Below are positions 8,690 through 19,573 of a stretch of DNA of 64,000 nt, piece by piece (within the stretch, counting starts at the first letter, position 1; every line of letters begins with the position of its first letter). The DNA is from Tessaracoccus lacteus (lineage in GTDB: Bacteria > Actinomycetota > Actinomycetes > Propionibacteriales > Propionibacteriaceae). The position numbers and the translations under genes were made by a program. Below the pieces are notes generated by a model. The model did not search any database, was not told the DNA's origin, and was given only the letters and a program-made list of their open reading frames with translations. Location of the stretch: contig NZ_CP123967.1 of NCBI RefSeq assembly GCF_029917005.1, positions 620,001-684,000 of the forward strand, given 5' to 3'.

Positions 8690-10678
8690 TCAGGCGCGGA
8701 CGACGGCGACGCCGCCGCCCTGCAGGGTGAGGCGACCGGCGACGGCGTCACCGGTCAGGAGGTCGGTGCCCTCGGCGGGGATCTCGACGGTGGTTTCGGA
8801 GTGATTGATCGCGACGAGGTAGTCGGCCGACTCGCCGCGTCGCGTGACGGCCTCGACGCCGCGCGGCAGGTCGAGCGGAACGATGCCCGCGTCGGCGTAG
8901 ACGCGCCGCATGACGGCCCGCAGGCCCTCTGCGTCGGGACGCGTGCTGACGTACCAGCCGGTGCCACTGCCGTGCGCATTGCGGGTCACGGCTGCCAGGC
9001 CGCGGCCGGGGCCCGCGGTGTAGGCGCCGACGACCTCGGCGCCGGTCACCACGAGGTGTTCCTGCCACACGTCGACGTTCAGCTGGATACCGTCGAGCTC
9101 GACGGCGCCGACGGCGTGCTCGCGCATGGGGAGGTGCTCCTCGACCCAGACGCCCAGCGCCGGCTCGAGGGGCCGCAGGAAGCCGCCCTCGTGGACCCGG
9201 TCATTCTCATCGACGATGGCGGAGAAGTACGACACGACCAGCGTGCCTCCGGCCTCGACGTAGGCGTTGAGCTTCGCGGCCTGCTCCAGCGTCAGGAGGT
9301 ACTGGGCCGGCGCGATGACCAGCGGGTACGCGCTGAGGTCCTGGTCGGGGTGCGCGAAGTCGACGGTGATGCCGTCACGCCACAGGCGCTCGTAGTAGGC
9401 GCGGGTGCGCTCAAGCGCGTCGAGGTCCTCGGACGGGCGCCACTCGAGGCCCTGAGCCCAGTGCGACTCGTAGTCCCACAGGATCGCGGCCTGCGAGACG
9501 ACGCGGGAGCCGCGCACCTCGGCGAGCCTGCCGAGCTTTGCGCCCAGGTCGACGACCTCGCGGAACACCCGCGACCCGGTGCCGGCGTGCGGCAGCATCG
9601 CCGAGTGGAACTTCTCGGCGCCGGAGCGGCCCGCGCGCCACTGGAAGAACAGGATGCCGTCGGCGCCGCGGCCCAGGTGCGACAGAGAGTTGCGGGCCAT
9701 CTCGCCCGGCCGCTTCGCGATGTTGCGCGGCTGCCAGTTCACCGCCGACGTGGAGTGCTCCATCAGGATCCACGGGTTGCCGCCGCCGACGGAGCGGGTC
9801 AGGTCGGCCGCGATGGCAAGCCCGATCTCGGCCTCCTCGTCGGCCGCCCACAGATAGTGGTCGTCCGAGACGATGTCGACCTCGCGGGCCCACGCCCACA
9901 GGTCGCAGCCGCCGTGCTGGTTCGCCATGAAGTTGGTGGTGACGGGCTGCGTGGCGTGCTCGCGGATGGCCGTGCGCTCGGCGATGAAGCACTCGCGCAG
10001 CTGGTGGTCGGTGAATCGCGCCCAGTCGAGCAACATGCCGGGGTTGATGACCGACGGTGCGGTGGCGGGGACGCCTACGTGTTCCCAGGACCCGTAGTGC
10101 TGGCTCCAGAAGGCGGTGCCCCAGGCGGCGTTGAGGCCGTCGAGGTCGCCGTGGCGGGCCTGCAGCCACTCGCGCCAGGCGAGCTTGGAGGCGTCGGAGA
10201 AGTCCTCGCCGACGGGCACGCCGTATTCGTTGTGGATGTGCCACATGACCACGGCGGGGTGGTCGGCATAGCGGCGCGCCAGTTCTCCCGCGATGCGGGT
10301 GGCGGCGGCGCGGTAGGCCGGGGAGGAGTGCGACGCCATGCCGCGCGCGCCGAAGCCCATCGGGACCCCGTCGGCGTTCACGGCCCGCGCCTCGGGGTAC
10401 GTGGCGAAGAACCAGGCTGGCGGGGAGGCGGTGGGGGTGCCGAGGTCGACGCTGATGCCGTTGGTGTGCAGCAGGTCGATGATCTCGTCGAGCCACGCGA
10501 AGTCGAAGACACCCTCGGAGGTCTCGATCAGCGCCCAGGAGAAGATGCCGACGCTCACCAGGTTCACGCCGGCCTCGCGCATGAGGGCAACGTCCTCGCG
10601 CCACACGTGGCGGGGCCACTGCTCGGGGTTGTAGTCGCCTCCGTAGGCGATCCCACCGAGCCAGGGCATGGAAGTCAT
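8690..10678 (-). CDS. Beta-galactosidase, glycoside hydrolase family 42
   Basis: 662 residues from the ATG at 10678 (an upstream in-frame start at 10690 is less likely). The GH42 catalytic pair is visible: acid/base Glu151 in WHIHNEYG and nucleophile Glu307 in WILMEHST. The N-terminal GGDYNPEQWP is characteristic of the family, and a trimerisation domain and small C-terminal beta domain follow. There is no signal peptide, so it acts in the cytoplasm on beta-galactosides brought in by the importer encoded downstream. It is the first gene of the operon, behind LacI-type operators. Confidence 0.94.
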   Translation of the reverse strand: MTSMPWLGGIAYGGDYNPEQWPRHVWREDVALMREAGVNLVSVGIFSWALIETSEGVFDFAWLDEIIDLLHTNGISVDLGTPTASPPAWFFATYPEARAVNADGVPMGFGARGMASHSSPAYRAAATRIAGELARRYADHPAVVMWHIHNEYGVPVGEDFSDASKLAWREWLQARHGDLDGLNAAWGTAFWSQHYGSWEHVGVPATAPSVINPGMLLDWARFTDHQLRECFIAERTAIREHATQPVTTNFMANQHGGCDLWAWAREVDIVSDDHYLWAADEEAEIGLAIAADLTRSVGGGNPWILMEHSTSAVNWQPRNIAKRPGEMARNSLSHLGRGADGILFFQWRAGRSGAEKFHSAMLPHAGTGSRVFREVVDLGAKLGRLAEVRGSRVVSQAAILWDYESHWAQGLEWRPSEDLDALERTRAYYERLWRDGITVDFAHPDQDLSAYPLVIAPAQYLLTLEQAAKLNAYVEAGGTLVVSYFSAIVDENDRVHEGGFLRPLEPALGVWVEEHLPMREHAVGAVELDGIQLNVDVWQEHLVVTGAEVVGAYTAGPGRGLAAVTRNAHGSGTGWYVSTRPDAEGLRAVMRRVYADAGIVPLDLPRGVEAVTRRGESADYLVAINHSETTVEIPAEGTDLLTGDAVAGRLTLQGGGVAVVRA

Positions 10679-10713
10679 AGACAGACACATCCTCGGGTCA
10701 GAGCGCGGTCAGA

Positions 10714-10729
10714 CTGTGACCGGTTACAG
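10714..10729. promoter_or_regulatory. LacI-family operator O1 before the GH42 operon
   Basis: CTGTGACCGGTTACAG is a near-perfect dyad. An almost identical copy lies 68 bp away before the lacI-type gene, so both divergent transcripts are probably controlled by that regulator. Confidence 0.7.
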
Positions 10730-10756
10730 CGCTCTCAATACTAGAATGTGAGCGCT
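10728..10756. promoter_or_regulatory. Inverted repeat AGCGCTC/GAGCGCT in the divergent promoter region
   Basis: AGCGCTC (10728-10734) and GAGCGCT (10750-10756) are perfect 7-bp arms around a 15-base AT-richer spacer. It resembles the GAGCGCTC-type half sites used by some LacI-family proteins and may be another operator or a looping site. Confidence 0.45.
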
Positions 10757-10781
10757 GCAGATGTCGAGTGGCGTTACCAAA

Positions 10782-10797
10782 CTGTGACCCGTTACAG
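10782..10797. promoter_or_regulatory. LacI-family operator O2 before the regulator gene
   Basis: CTGTGACCCGTTACAG differs from O1 at one central base. It lies 40 bp upstream of the GTG start of the lacI-type gene, so autoregulation is likely. Confidence 0.7.
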
Positions 10798-10837
10798 GGG
10801 AGGCGGAGGTTCCCAGGAACGGGGTAGAGTGCCCTGC

Positions 10838-11851
10838 GTGACGGGACAAGGCCAGGCGAAGAGGCTGACCATCCGGGACGTCGCCGCTGTCGCGGGTGTC
10901 TCGTATGGCACCGTTTCGCGCGTCCTCAACGGCGGTCACTGGGTCTCTCCCGAGGCGCGTGCCGCGGTGGAGGCCGCCGTCGCCCGGACGGGATACACGG
11001 CCAACCATGCCGCCCGCTCGCTGGCAACCGGCCGCGCCGACTCCGTCGCGTTCCTGCTGACCGAGCCGCACCACCTGCTCTTCTCCGACCCGACGTTCGC
11101 GCGACTGCTGCGGGGAGCCACCGAGGCGCTGGCACAGCACGACAAGACACTCGTGCTGGTCATCGCCGACACCGAGGCAGAGCGGAAGAACGCCGAGCGC
11201 TTCGTGCGCGCCGGGCACGTCGACGGCGTCATGCTGATCTCCTCTCACGAGGCGAACCCACTGCTGCTCTCCCTGCTGGCTGCCAGGGTGCCGACGGTGA
11301 GCACCGGCAGCCCGCTCGGGCTGGAGAGCGAGATCCCCACGGTAGCCGTCGACGAGGCCGGATCGGCCCGCATCATGACCCGATACCTTCTCGACAAGGG
11401 GCATCGCCGCATCGCGATCATCACCGGGCCGAATGACACGCCCGGCGGGCGCTACCGCCTCGACGGTTTCCGGGCCGAGATGGGGACACTGTTCGATCCG
11501 GCCCTCGTGGAACAGGACACCTACTCCAGCGAAGCCGGGGGCCGGGCGATGGCCCGGATCCTCGAACGTTCCGGGGCCCCGGATGCCGTGTTCGCGGCCT
11601 CCGACATCATCGCGGTCGGAGCCATCACCGCGCTGCGCCACGCCGGCTACTCGGTGCCGGGCGACGTCGCGGTGGCTGGCTTCGACGATTCCGGGCTCGC
11701 GGAGAGCCACGACCCGCCGCTGACCACCATGAGGCAGCCGTGGGCCGAGATCTCGCGCGCCATGGTCGAGCTGGTCCTCGCAGGGATCGACGGGCGCGAG
11801 GTCGACTCCGTCATCCTGCCGACGGAGCTGGTGGTGCGCGAGACGGCGTGA
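10838..11851 (+). CDS. LacI-family transcriptional regulator of the GH42 operon
   Basis: 337 residues from the GTG at 10838. The N-terminal helix-turn-helix with hinge reads LTIRDVAAVAGVSYGTVSRV, followed by a periplasmic-binding-like effector domain (FAASDIIAVGAITALRHAGY, VAGFDDSGLAE, LTTMRQPWAEI). The frame is open further upstream but would run through operator O2, so the GTG is preferred. It diverges from the GH42/importer operon and is probably its repressor, released by a galactoside. Confidence 0.9.
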   Translation: MTGQGQAKRLTIRDVAAVAGVSYGTVSRVLNGGHWVSPEARAAVEAAVARTGYTANHAARSLATGRADSVAFLLTEPHHLLFSDPTFARLLRGATEALAQHDKTLVLVIADTEAERKNAERFVRAGHVDGVMLISSHEANPLLLSLLAARVPTVSTGSPLGLESEIPTVAVDEAGSARIMTRYLLDKGHRRIAIITGPNDTPGGRYRLDGFRAEMGTLFDPALVEQDTYSSEAGGRAMARILERSGAPDAVFAASDIIAVGAITALRHAGYSVPGDVAVAGFDDSGLAESHDPPLTTMRQPWAEISRAMVELVLAGIDGREVDSVILPTELVVRETA

Positions 11852-11873
11852 GAGCCTCTGGCATGCTTGCCGG

Positions 11874-13181
11874 GTGAGCGCGGAGATCGGACGGAACCAC
11901 ACGGTCGACGTCACCCGCGCGCTCTCGGTGCTGATCGTCGTGGTCTTTCACGGCCTCCTCTACACCGCTCACCTGACCCTCGACGGGTCGCTCTACATCA
12001 CGCAGTGGTCCCCGCCGTCGTGGGTGTTCTTCGCCTCGTGGCTCCTGATGGCCATGCCGGCCTTCTTCGTCTGCGGGGGCTTCGCGAACGCGTTGATCGT
12101 CGACAAGATGTATGCGCGCGGCACCGGGTTCTCGCATTACCTGGCCAACCGGGGCAGACGGCTGACGGGCGGGCTCACGCTGTTCGTCACGTTCTTCGCC
12201 GTGGTGGCCAGCCTCGCGGGCTGGCTGGGCTTCTTCGACTACGCCTATCAGGCGAGCACGCACTTCATGCGGCTGCTGTGGTTCATCTCCGTCTACCTGG
12301 TGATCGTGCTGTTCGCCCCCTTCCTGGTCCGGCTGCACGACCGGTTCGGCGCCTGGGTGCTCGTCGTGTTCATGGTCGCCATCGTCATCGTCGACCGCGG
12401 CGTCTTCGGCCATCAGCTGCGCGGGCTGGGGGAGCTGAACATGTTCCTGGTCTGGCCGCTGTGCCACCAGCTGGGCATCGGCTACCAGCGGGGCTGGTTC
12501 CGGACCGGCCCCGTGGCGCGGACCTGGGTCCAGCTCGGGCTGGCCGCGGGCGGCATCGCCGTGCTGGTGTTCCTGTTTGGCTACCCGCCGAGCGCCGTGG
12601 GTTTCGGCAACATGCCCGTTGCGAACCACCTCCCGCCGACGCTGGCGATGGCTCTGCTGGGCGTCGCGCAGGCCGCAGTGATGGGTCTTGTCGAGCGCTC
12701 AGGGGTGCTGAGGAACATGCGCCCGCGCACGGAGAAGCTGGTGGGAACCATCAATGCGCTGGCGATGACGATCTACCTGTGGCACATCCCGTGCCTGGCC
12801 ATCGGCGGCATGGCGCTGCTGACGGTCTCGACGTTCGTGCCGTCCCTGTCGTGGCTCCTGCTCTCGCAGGCGTTGGTGATTGCGGCGGGCCTCGCGGTGC
12901 TGTCCGTCGTCGCGCCGGCCGTCGGGTGGGTGGAGTTCAGGCTCATCCCGCCGTTGGGGGAGCACCAGGACCGCGACCTGGCCCTTTTGTCGTTCTGCGT
13001 GATGATCGCCGGGTCGATGCTGGTGTGGAACCACGGGGCCATGTTCGACGTGCGGGCGCCGCTGTCGACGGTGGGTGTCCTGAGCCTGTGGGTCGGAGCG
13101 GTGCTCATGGTGCGCGCGTCGCGCCCCGCCGGCGTGGCGAGGTCGACGCGCGACACCCTGAAGCTGCCCCGTAGGCGTTGA
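11874..13181 (+). CDS. Membrane acyltransferase (acyltransferase family 3)
   Basis: 435 residues with about ten membrane spans, GTG start. Early residues RNHTVDVTRALSVLIVVVFH carry the family's Arg/His near the end of span 1, and MAMPAFFVCGGFANALI is the usual second-span region. The mid region MTIYLWHIPC is also typical. Members (OafA/ExoZ type) move acyl groups onto extracellular sugars or lipids; the acceptor here is unknown. It starts 22 bases after the lacI-type gene and converges with tpx with only 2 bases between stops. Confidence 0.8.
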   Translation: MSAEIGRNHTVDVTRALSVLIVVVFHGLLYTAHLTLDGSLYITQWSPPSWVFFASWLLMAMPAFFVCGGFANALIVDKMYARGTGFSHYLANRGRRLTGGLTLFVTFFAVVASLAGWLGFFDYAYQASTHFMRLLWFISVYLVIVLFAPFLVRLHDRFGAWVLVVFMVAIVIVDRGVFGHQLRGLGELNMFLVWPLCHQLGIGYQRGWFRTGPVARTWVQLGLAAGGIAVLVFLFGYPPSAVGFGNMPVANHLPPTLAMALLGVAQAAVMGLVERSGVLRNMRPRTEKLVGTINALAMTIYLWHIPCLAIGGMALLTVSTFVPSLSWLLLSQALVIAAGLAVLSVVAPAVGWVEFRLIPPLGEHQDRDLALLSFCVMIAGSMLVWNHGAMFDVRAPLSTVGVLSLWVGAVLMVRASRPAGVARSTRDTLKLPRRR

Positions 13182-13183
13182 GG

Positions 13184-13681
13184 TCAGGCGACGGCTGCCA
13201 GGGCCGCGTCGTAGTCGGGCTCGGTGCCGGTGTCGGCGACCTGCTGCGTGTAGAGGACGGTGCCGTCGGCGTCGAGCACGACCACCGAACGGCTGAGCAG
13301 TCCCTTGAAGCCGCCGTCGGCGAACGTGACGCCGTACTTCTCGCCGAAGTCGGTCCGGAAGTCTGAGGCGACGGTGACGTTCTCGATGCCCTCGGCGCCG
13401 CAGAAGCGGCCGAGCGCCATCGGCAGGTCGCGGGAGACGCACAGCACCTTGACGCCGTCGAGGCCGGCGGCCAGTTCGTTGAAGCGGCGCACCGACATGG
13501 CACAGACGCCGGTGTCGACCGACGGGAAGATGTTGATGACGAGCGTGGAGCCGGCGAAGTCGGCGTTGGTGATGGGTGCGAAGTCGAGGCCGGTGACCTC
13601 GAAGTCGGGGGCCTTGGAGCCCACCTCGGGCAGCGAGCCGACGGAGTGGACGGTGGATCCCTTGAAACCGATGTCAGTCAT
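13184..13681 (-). CDS. tpx: Thiol peroxidase (atypical 2-Cys peroxiredoxin)
   Basis: 165 residues. Peroxidatic Cys60 lies in SVDTGVCAMSVRRFN and resolving Cys94 in GRFCGAEG, the Tpx spacing. It reduces hydroperoxides using thioredoxin in the cytoplasm. It is a single gene, divergent from ppk2 across 89 bases. Confidence 0.95.
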   Translation of the reverse strand: MTDIGFKGSTVHSVGSLPEVGSKAPDFEVTGLDFAPITNADFAGSTLVINIFPSVDTGVCAMSVRRFNELAAGLDGVKVLCVSRDLPMALGRFCGAEGIENVTVASDFRTDFGEKYGVTFADGGFKGLLSRSVVVLDADGTVLYTQQVADTGTEPDYDAALAAVA

Positions 13682-13770
13682 GGCCCCAGGGTATGGGGTG
13701 AACGGGCAGCCGGGTCGCCCGTTTGGGCTGAGTTCAGGCGGCGTTCACCAATGGCTGGAAAACTGGACCC

Positions 13771-14688
13771 ATGAGTCAGCAGGGACTACGTGAGTACATC
13801 GACCAGCTCGTCGCCGACGGGTACCAGCTCGCCGGGCTGTCCGACGAGGACCCGTACCTGATCGACCCGATGGGCAAGGCCGTCGAGACCTGGCGGGACC
13901 GCTACCCCTACGACGAGCTGCTCGGCCGCAGGGAGTACGAGGCGGCCAAGCGGAAGCTGCAGATCGAGCTGCTGAAGTTCCAGTACTCGGCCCAGGACCG
14001 CGGCACCCGGCACATCATTCTGTTCGAGGGGCGCGACGCCGCCGGCAAGGGTGGCGCGATCAAGAGGTTCACCGAGCACCTCAACCCCCGCACCGCCCGC
14101 ACGGTCGCGCTGACCAAGCCGACCGAGCGCGAGCGCGGCCAGTGGTACTTCCAGCGCTACATCGCGCACCTGCCCACCAACGGCGAGATCGTGCTGTTCG
14201 ACCGGTCCTGGTACAACCGGGCGGGCGTCGAGAAGGTGATGGGTTTCTGCACCGACGAGGAATACCAGATCTTCGTCCGACAGGCGCCGGTCTTCGAGGA
14301 GATGCTCATCGAGTCGGGCATGACCGTGACCAAGCTCTGGTTCTCCGTCACGCAGCGCGAGCAGCGCACCCGCTTCGCCATCCGGCAGATCGACCCCGTC
14401 CGACGGTGGAAGCTCTCCCCGATGGACCTGGAGTCCCTCGACCGCTGGGAGGACTACACCGAGGCCAAGAACGCCATGCTGAAGTACACCGACACCGACC
14501 TCGCGCCCTGGTACCGCATCAAGTCCAACGACAAGAAGCGCGCCCGCCTCAACGCCATCCGGCTGTTCCTCAGCCTCCACGACTACGACGGTAAGGACGT
14601 CGACGCCATCGGCATCGTCGACCCGGAGATCGTGCAGTTCGGGCGCCGCAACCACGCGGCGCCCGAGAGCGAGGTCTCGCCGCTCTGA
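13771..14688 (+). CDS. ppk2: Polyphosphate kinase 2 family protein
   Basis: 305 residues. Walker A-like EGRDAAGKGG at 86-95, the lid region KPTERERGQWYFQRY, and Walker B-like FDRSWYNR at 143-150 define PPK2. Such enzymes phosphorylate GDP or ADP from polyphosphate. The single-domain length and long N-terminal helix region fit class I PPK2; the nucleotide preference cannot be told by eye. It converges with the EamA exporter gene, 3 bases apart. Confidence 0.92.
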   Translation: MSQQGLREYIDQLVADGYQLAGLSDEDPYLIDPMGKAVETWRDRYPYDELLGRREYEAAKRKLQIELLKFQYSAQDRGTRHIILFEGRDAAGKGGAIKRFTEHLNPRTARTVALTKPTERERGQWYFQRYIAHLPTNGEIVLFDRSWYNRAGVEKVMGFCTDEEYQIFVRQAPVFEEMLIESGMTVTKLWFSVTQREQRTRFAIRQIDPVRRWKLSPMDLESLDRWEDYTEAKNAMLKYTDTDLAPWYRIKSNDKKRARLNAIRLFLSLHDYDGKDVDAIGIVDPEIVQFGRRNHAAPESEVSPL

Positions 14689-14691
14689 CGG

Positions 14692-15588
14692 TCAGGCGGC
14701 CCGGCTGAAGCTGCGACGGTGCAGCACGCCCGTCGTGACCGCGACGCCGAGCAGCAGGACGACGCCGCCGACCACCTCCAGCGGCGCCGGGGTCTCGTCC
14801 TCGATTAGCCACGCGGCCAGCATGCCGACGGGCGGCACGAGCATGGTGAACGGCACCACCGACGACGCGGGGTGCCGTGCAAGCAGCGTGTTCCAGATGC
14901 CGTAGCCCACCAGGCTCGCCAGCCACGCCGTGTAGGCCGTCGACAGCAGCTGCGCCGTCGTCAGGTGCGTCAGCGACGCCCAGACGACGCCCGGCCCGTC
15001 GAGGACGAGCGACAGGCCCAGCAGCGGGAGCGGGACCACCAGCGCCGACCAGACCGTCATGGAGAGGCCCGACAGGGGCCCGGCCCCGGCGGTGGCCCCC
15101 GCGCGGCGCGCGATGACGTTACCGATGGCCCACGACGTCGCGGCGAGCAGCGTGACGAGGAACCCGACGGCCGGGGTCGCCGCTCCGCGGCCAAGCCCGA
15201 CGATCAGCAGTCCCGACGCCCCGATCAGCACGCCGACGAGCTGGGCGCGGGTGGGGCGCTCGCGCAGCGCGAGGGCCGCGAACACGACGGTTAGCGCGAC
15301 CTGAGCCTGGAGCACCAGCGACGCGATGCCGGCGGGCATGCCCAGCGCGATGGCGGTGTAGAGGAGGCTGAACTGCCCGAGGCTCATGAAGCACCCGATC
15401 AGCACAACGTCCCGCGCCCGCGCTACCGGACGCGGGACGAGGAAGATGGCGGGGACGAGCACCGCGACGAAGCGCAGCGCTACGAAGAGGGTGGGCGGCA
15501 TGCCGTCGAGCCCCAGGTCGATGACGACGAAGTTGATGCCCCAGATCACGGCGACCAGAACTGCGGCGAGGGAGGAGCGGAGCGGCAT
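14692..15588 (-). CDS. EamA/DMT-family transporter
   Basis: 298 residues with ten predicted spans in two repeated EamA halves: VAVIWGINFVVIDLGLDGMPP at the start and LLAATSWAIGNVIARRAG in the second half. Members export amino acids, purines or other metabolites; the substrate is not predictable. The ATG at 15588 gives the usual MPLRSSLAAVLVAVIWG beginning; the frame is open to 15654 with a hydrophilic extension that looks non-coding. Confidence 0.85.
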   Translation of the reverse strand: MPLRSSLAAVLVAVIWGINFVVIDLGLDGMPPTLFVALRFVAVLVPAIFLVPRPVARARDVVLIGCFMSLGQFSLLYTAIALGMPAGIASLVLQAQVALTVVFAALALRERPTRAQLVGVLIGASGLLIVGLGRGAATPAVGFLVTLLAATSWAIGNVIARRAGATAGAGPLSGLSMTVWSALVVPLPLLGLSLVLDGPGVVWASLTHLTTAQLLSTAYTAWLASLVGYGIWNTLLARHPASSVVPFTMLVPPVGMLAAWLIEDETPAPLEVVGGVVLLLGVAVTTGVLHRRSFSRAA

Positions 15589-15670
15589 GGGGGCCAGTGT
15601 GCTCCTCATCGGACGACCGGTGAGGCCATCGGTCCAGGCGTGGACCGCCGACATGCGGCCCGGCCGTGGA

Positions 15671-16327
15671 TCAGTTCTCGGCGAGCAGCTGGTACAGGCG
15701 TCGCTTGAGCTCGTCTAGCTCGGCGGCGGCCCTGGCGATCAGCTCGGGGTTGCCGGACTGCGCGATGGCCATTGCGGCCTGGCCGGCCTGGCGGACGCTC
15801 AGCATGAGGGCGTGGACGGGATCCTTCTCGTCGCCCTGGTTCTCCCAGGGGGCGGGACGGTCCTTGGCGGCCTCGGCCTCGGCGGCGCCGGTCTCGGTGA
15901 TCTCGAAGAGCTTGCCGGCCTCGGAGGCGGCGGCCCGGATGAGGCCCTCGTCCTCGAGCTGGCTCAGCGCGGGGTAGATCGCGCCCGGGCTGGGCTTCCA
16001 GTTGCCCTCGCTGCGGGACTCGATCTCCTGGATGATCTGGTAGCCGTTGCGCGGGGCTTCCGCGATCAGCAGCAAGGCCGCGAGGCGGACGTCGCCGCGA
16101 CGCTTGCGGCCGCCGGGACGGCCACCGCCGAAGCCGGGGCCTCCGAAGCCCGGGCCCATGCCGAAGCCGGGGCCCATGCCGCGACCGTGACCGCGGTGTC
16201 CGCGGCCTCCGCCCCGACGGTCCTCGCCGCGGGGGCCGCGACGGTCGTCGGCTGTCTCGTTGGCTGCGAAAAGGTCGCGCATCTGGGGGCGACGTCCCAT
16301 GAACGGGTGGTGCATGGCGTATTCCAT
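15671..16327 (-). CDS. PadR-family transcriptional regulator with Gly/Arg/His-rich N-terminal tail
   Basis: 218 residues. A winged-helix PadR domain occupies about 79-150 (LAALLLIAEAPRNGYQIIQEI, SPGAIYPALSQLEDEGLI), followed by a C-terminal helical dimerisation part. The first about 75 residues are unusual: GGGRGHRGHGRG, then repeats of GPGFG and a basic end GGRKRR, likely disordered. An AAGGAG site precedes the ATG. The large inverted repeat 57-103 bases upstream is probably its operator, giving autorepression. No target gene is adjacent. Confidence 0.88.
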   Translation of the reverse strand: MEYAMHHPFMGRRPQMRDLFAANETADDRRGPRGEDRRGGGRGHRGHGRGMGPGFGMGPGFGGPGFGGGRPGGRKRRGDVRLAALLLIAEAPRNGYQIIQEIESRSEGNWKPSPGAIYPALSQLEDEGLIRAAASEAGKLFEITETGAAEAEAAKDRPAPWENQGDEKDPVHALMLSVRQAGQAAMAIAQSGNPELIARAAAELDELKRRLYQLLAEN

Positions 16328-16383
16328 GACTGACTCCTTAAGTGTTGTCTTCCGGCGCTCAGCTGCGCCGACAACACCAGTAT

Positions 16384-16430
16384 GAGCGAACTATCTAGAT
16401 ATGTCAAAGATGTATCTAGATAGGTCGCTC
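16384..16430. promoter_or_regulatory. Large inverted-repeat operator before the PadR gene
   Basis: Arms 16384-16401 and 16413-16430 are 18-bp reverse complements with one mismatch. Each arm contains the perfect palindrome TATCTAGATA (16392-16401 and 16413-16422), with centres 21 bp apart, two helix turns. The placement fits binding of two dimers on one DNA face by the PadR protein. Confidence 0.7.
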
Positions 16431-16469
16431 AGGATGAACGGAGTGCCTTGTTCAACCGTGACACGCAAC

Positions 16470-16505
16470 GCGCGCGACGACAAGAGCAAACTTGTCGCCG
16501 CGCGC
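16470..16505 (-). terminator. Rho-independent-like hairpin after typA
   Basis: GCGCGCGACGACAAG (16470-16484) and CTTGTCGCCGCGCGC (16491-16505) make a 15-bp stem with one mismatch and a 6-base loop, 27 bases past the typA stop. There is no clear T-tract, which is common in high-GC actinobacteria. Confidence 0.6.
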
Positions 16506-16531
16506 GGTATCGAGGGTGAACCCCCGCAGGG

Positions 16532-18394
<1,863 letters not shown>

Positions 18395-18472
18395 GGGTGG
18401 TGGACTCCCGATGTAGAAAATGGGCCATCGGAAAGTGTAAGCCCGCGAGGGCGGATGCCCTAACGGCCGGGC

Positions 18473-19498
18473 TCAGCCACGCGGGGCGGCTGTGGAGTCC
18501 CTGACCATGAGGCGGGTCGCGAGCCGGATGGGGCCGCCGGTGACCGGTCGGCCGTGCGCGATGTCCACGAGCGAGCGGACGGCGGCCGAGCCCATGGCCG
18601 CCAGCGGCTGGTGGACGGTGGTCAGGGGCGGGCTGACGAGCGTGGCGAGGTGGGTGTCGTCGAAGCCGACGATGCTCAGATCGTCGGGGATCCGCAGTCC
18701 GAGCTGACGGGCCGCCTGGTAGACGCCCATGGCGATGATGTCGCTCGCCGCGAAGATCGCCGTCGGCCGACGGTGGGCCGGCAGGCCGAGCAGCTTCAGG
18801 CCGGCGGCGACGCCTGCCTCGTGGCTGAAGGAGTCGCCGACCACGAGCGTCGGGTCGTGCGGGAGGTCGTGCATCGATAACGCCGACAGGTAGCCCTGGA
18901 GGCGCTCGGAGGACGGCACGGATCCCGTGGTGCCGTTGACGAAGGCGATCCGCTCGTGTCCGAGCGCGATGAGGTGGCTGGTGGCCTCGACGCCGCCGTT
19001 CCAGTTCGTGGCGCCGATAGAGGCGGTGCTGGCGGGCAGTGCGTTGGCCGGGTCGATCGCGACGAGTTTCAGTCCCAGTTTCTCGATCAGCTGGAGCTGG
19101 TGGGGCGACAGACGGGTCGTCACGACGATGACGCCGAGCCAGCGGCTGGCCTTCACGAGTTCGAACCAGGCGTCGCTGAGCGGGGCGGTGCCGGGGTGCG
19201 GTCCCTCGGAGTAGTGGGTCACGAGTCCGACGCCCAGCTCCATCGACGTCGTGGTCGCGCCTCTGATGATGTCGAGCGTGTAGGTCGTCTCGAGGTTGTC
19301 GGCGACAAGGGCGATCAGCGGTGTGTCGACGTGGCCGGCTCCGCCGCGGTAGCCGACCTCCTCGGCCGCGGCGAGCACGCGGGCACGCGTCTCGGGGGAG
19401 ACGTCGCTGCGGCCGTTGAGGGCCTTGGAGGCTGTGGCTCGCGAGACTCCCGCGAGCGCGGCCACCGCCTCGAGGCGGGGCGTGGAAGGGTTCGGCAC
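18473..19498 (-). CDS. LacI-family regulator of the GH3 sugar cluster
   Basis: 341 residues from a GTG at 19498 giving VPNPSTPRLEAVAALAGVSR; the helix-turn-helix continues RATASKALNGRSDVSPETR. The effector domain includes TAIFAASDIIAMGVYQAARQ and IVGFDDTHLATLVSPPLTTV. The longer open frame would cross the CCGAAACGGTTTCGG operator. It diverges from a binding-protein/permease/GH3 operon whose promoter carries TTTCG-type dyads, so it is probably the local repressor. Confidence 0.88.
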   Translation of the reverse strand: MPNPSTPRLEAVAALAGVSRATASKALNGRSDVSPETRARVLAAAEEVGYRGGAGHVDTPLIALVADNLETTYTLDIIRGATTTSMELGVGLVTHYSEGPHPGTAPLSDAWFELVKASRWLGVIVVTTRLSPHQLQLIEKLGLKLVAIDPANALPASTASIGATNWNGGVEATSHLIALGHERIAFVNGTTGSVPSSERLQGYLSALSMHDLPHDPTLVVGDSFSHEAGVAAGLKLLGLPAHRRPTAIFAASDIIAMGVYQAARQLGLRIPDDLSIVGFDDTHLATLVSPPLTTVHQPLAAMGSAAVRSLVDIAHGRPVTGGPIRLATRLMVRDSTAAPRG

Positions 19499-19510
19499 GG
19501 GCCCAGCATA

Positions 19511-19525
19511 CCGAAACGGTTTCGG
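19511..19525. promoter_or_regulatory. LacI-type operator next to the regulator start
   Basis: CCGAAACGGTTTCGG has perfect 6-bp arms around a 3-bp centre and lies 13 bp before the regulator's GTG, suggesting autoregulation. Confidence 0.65.
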
Positions 19526-19573
19526 GGGATGGCACCGGAGCGGTAACAACCCTCGTCGTCGTGTCTTCAGGGC

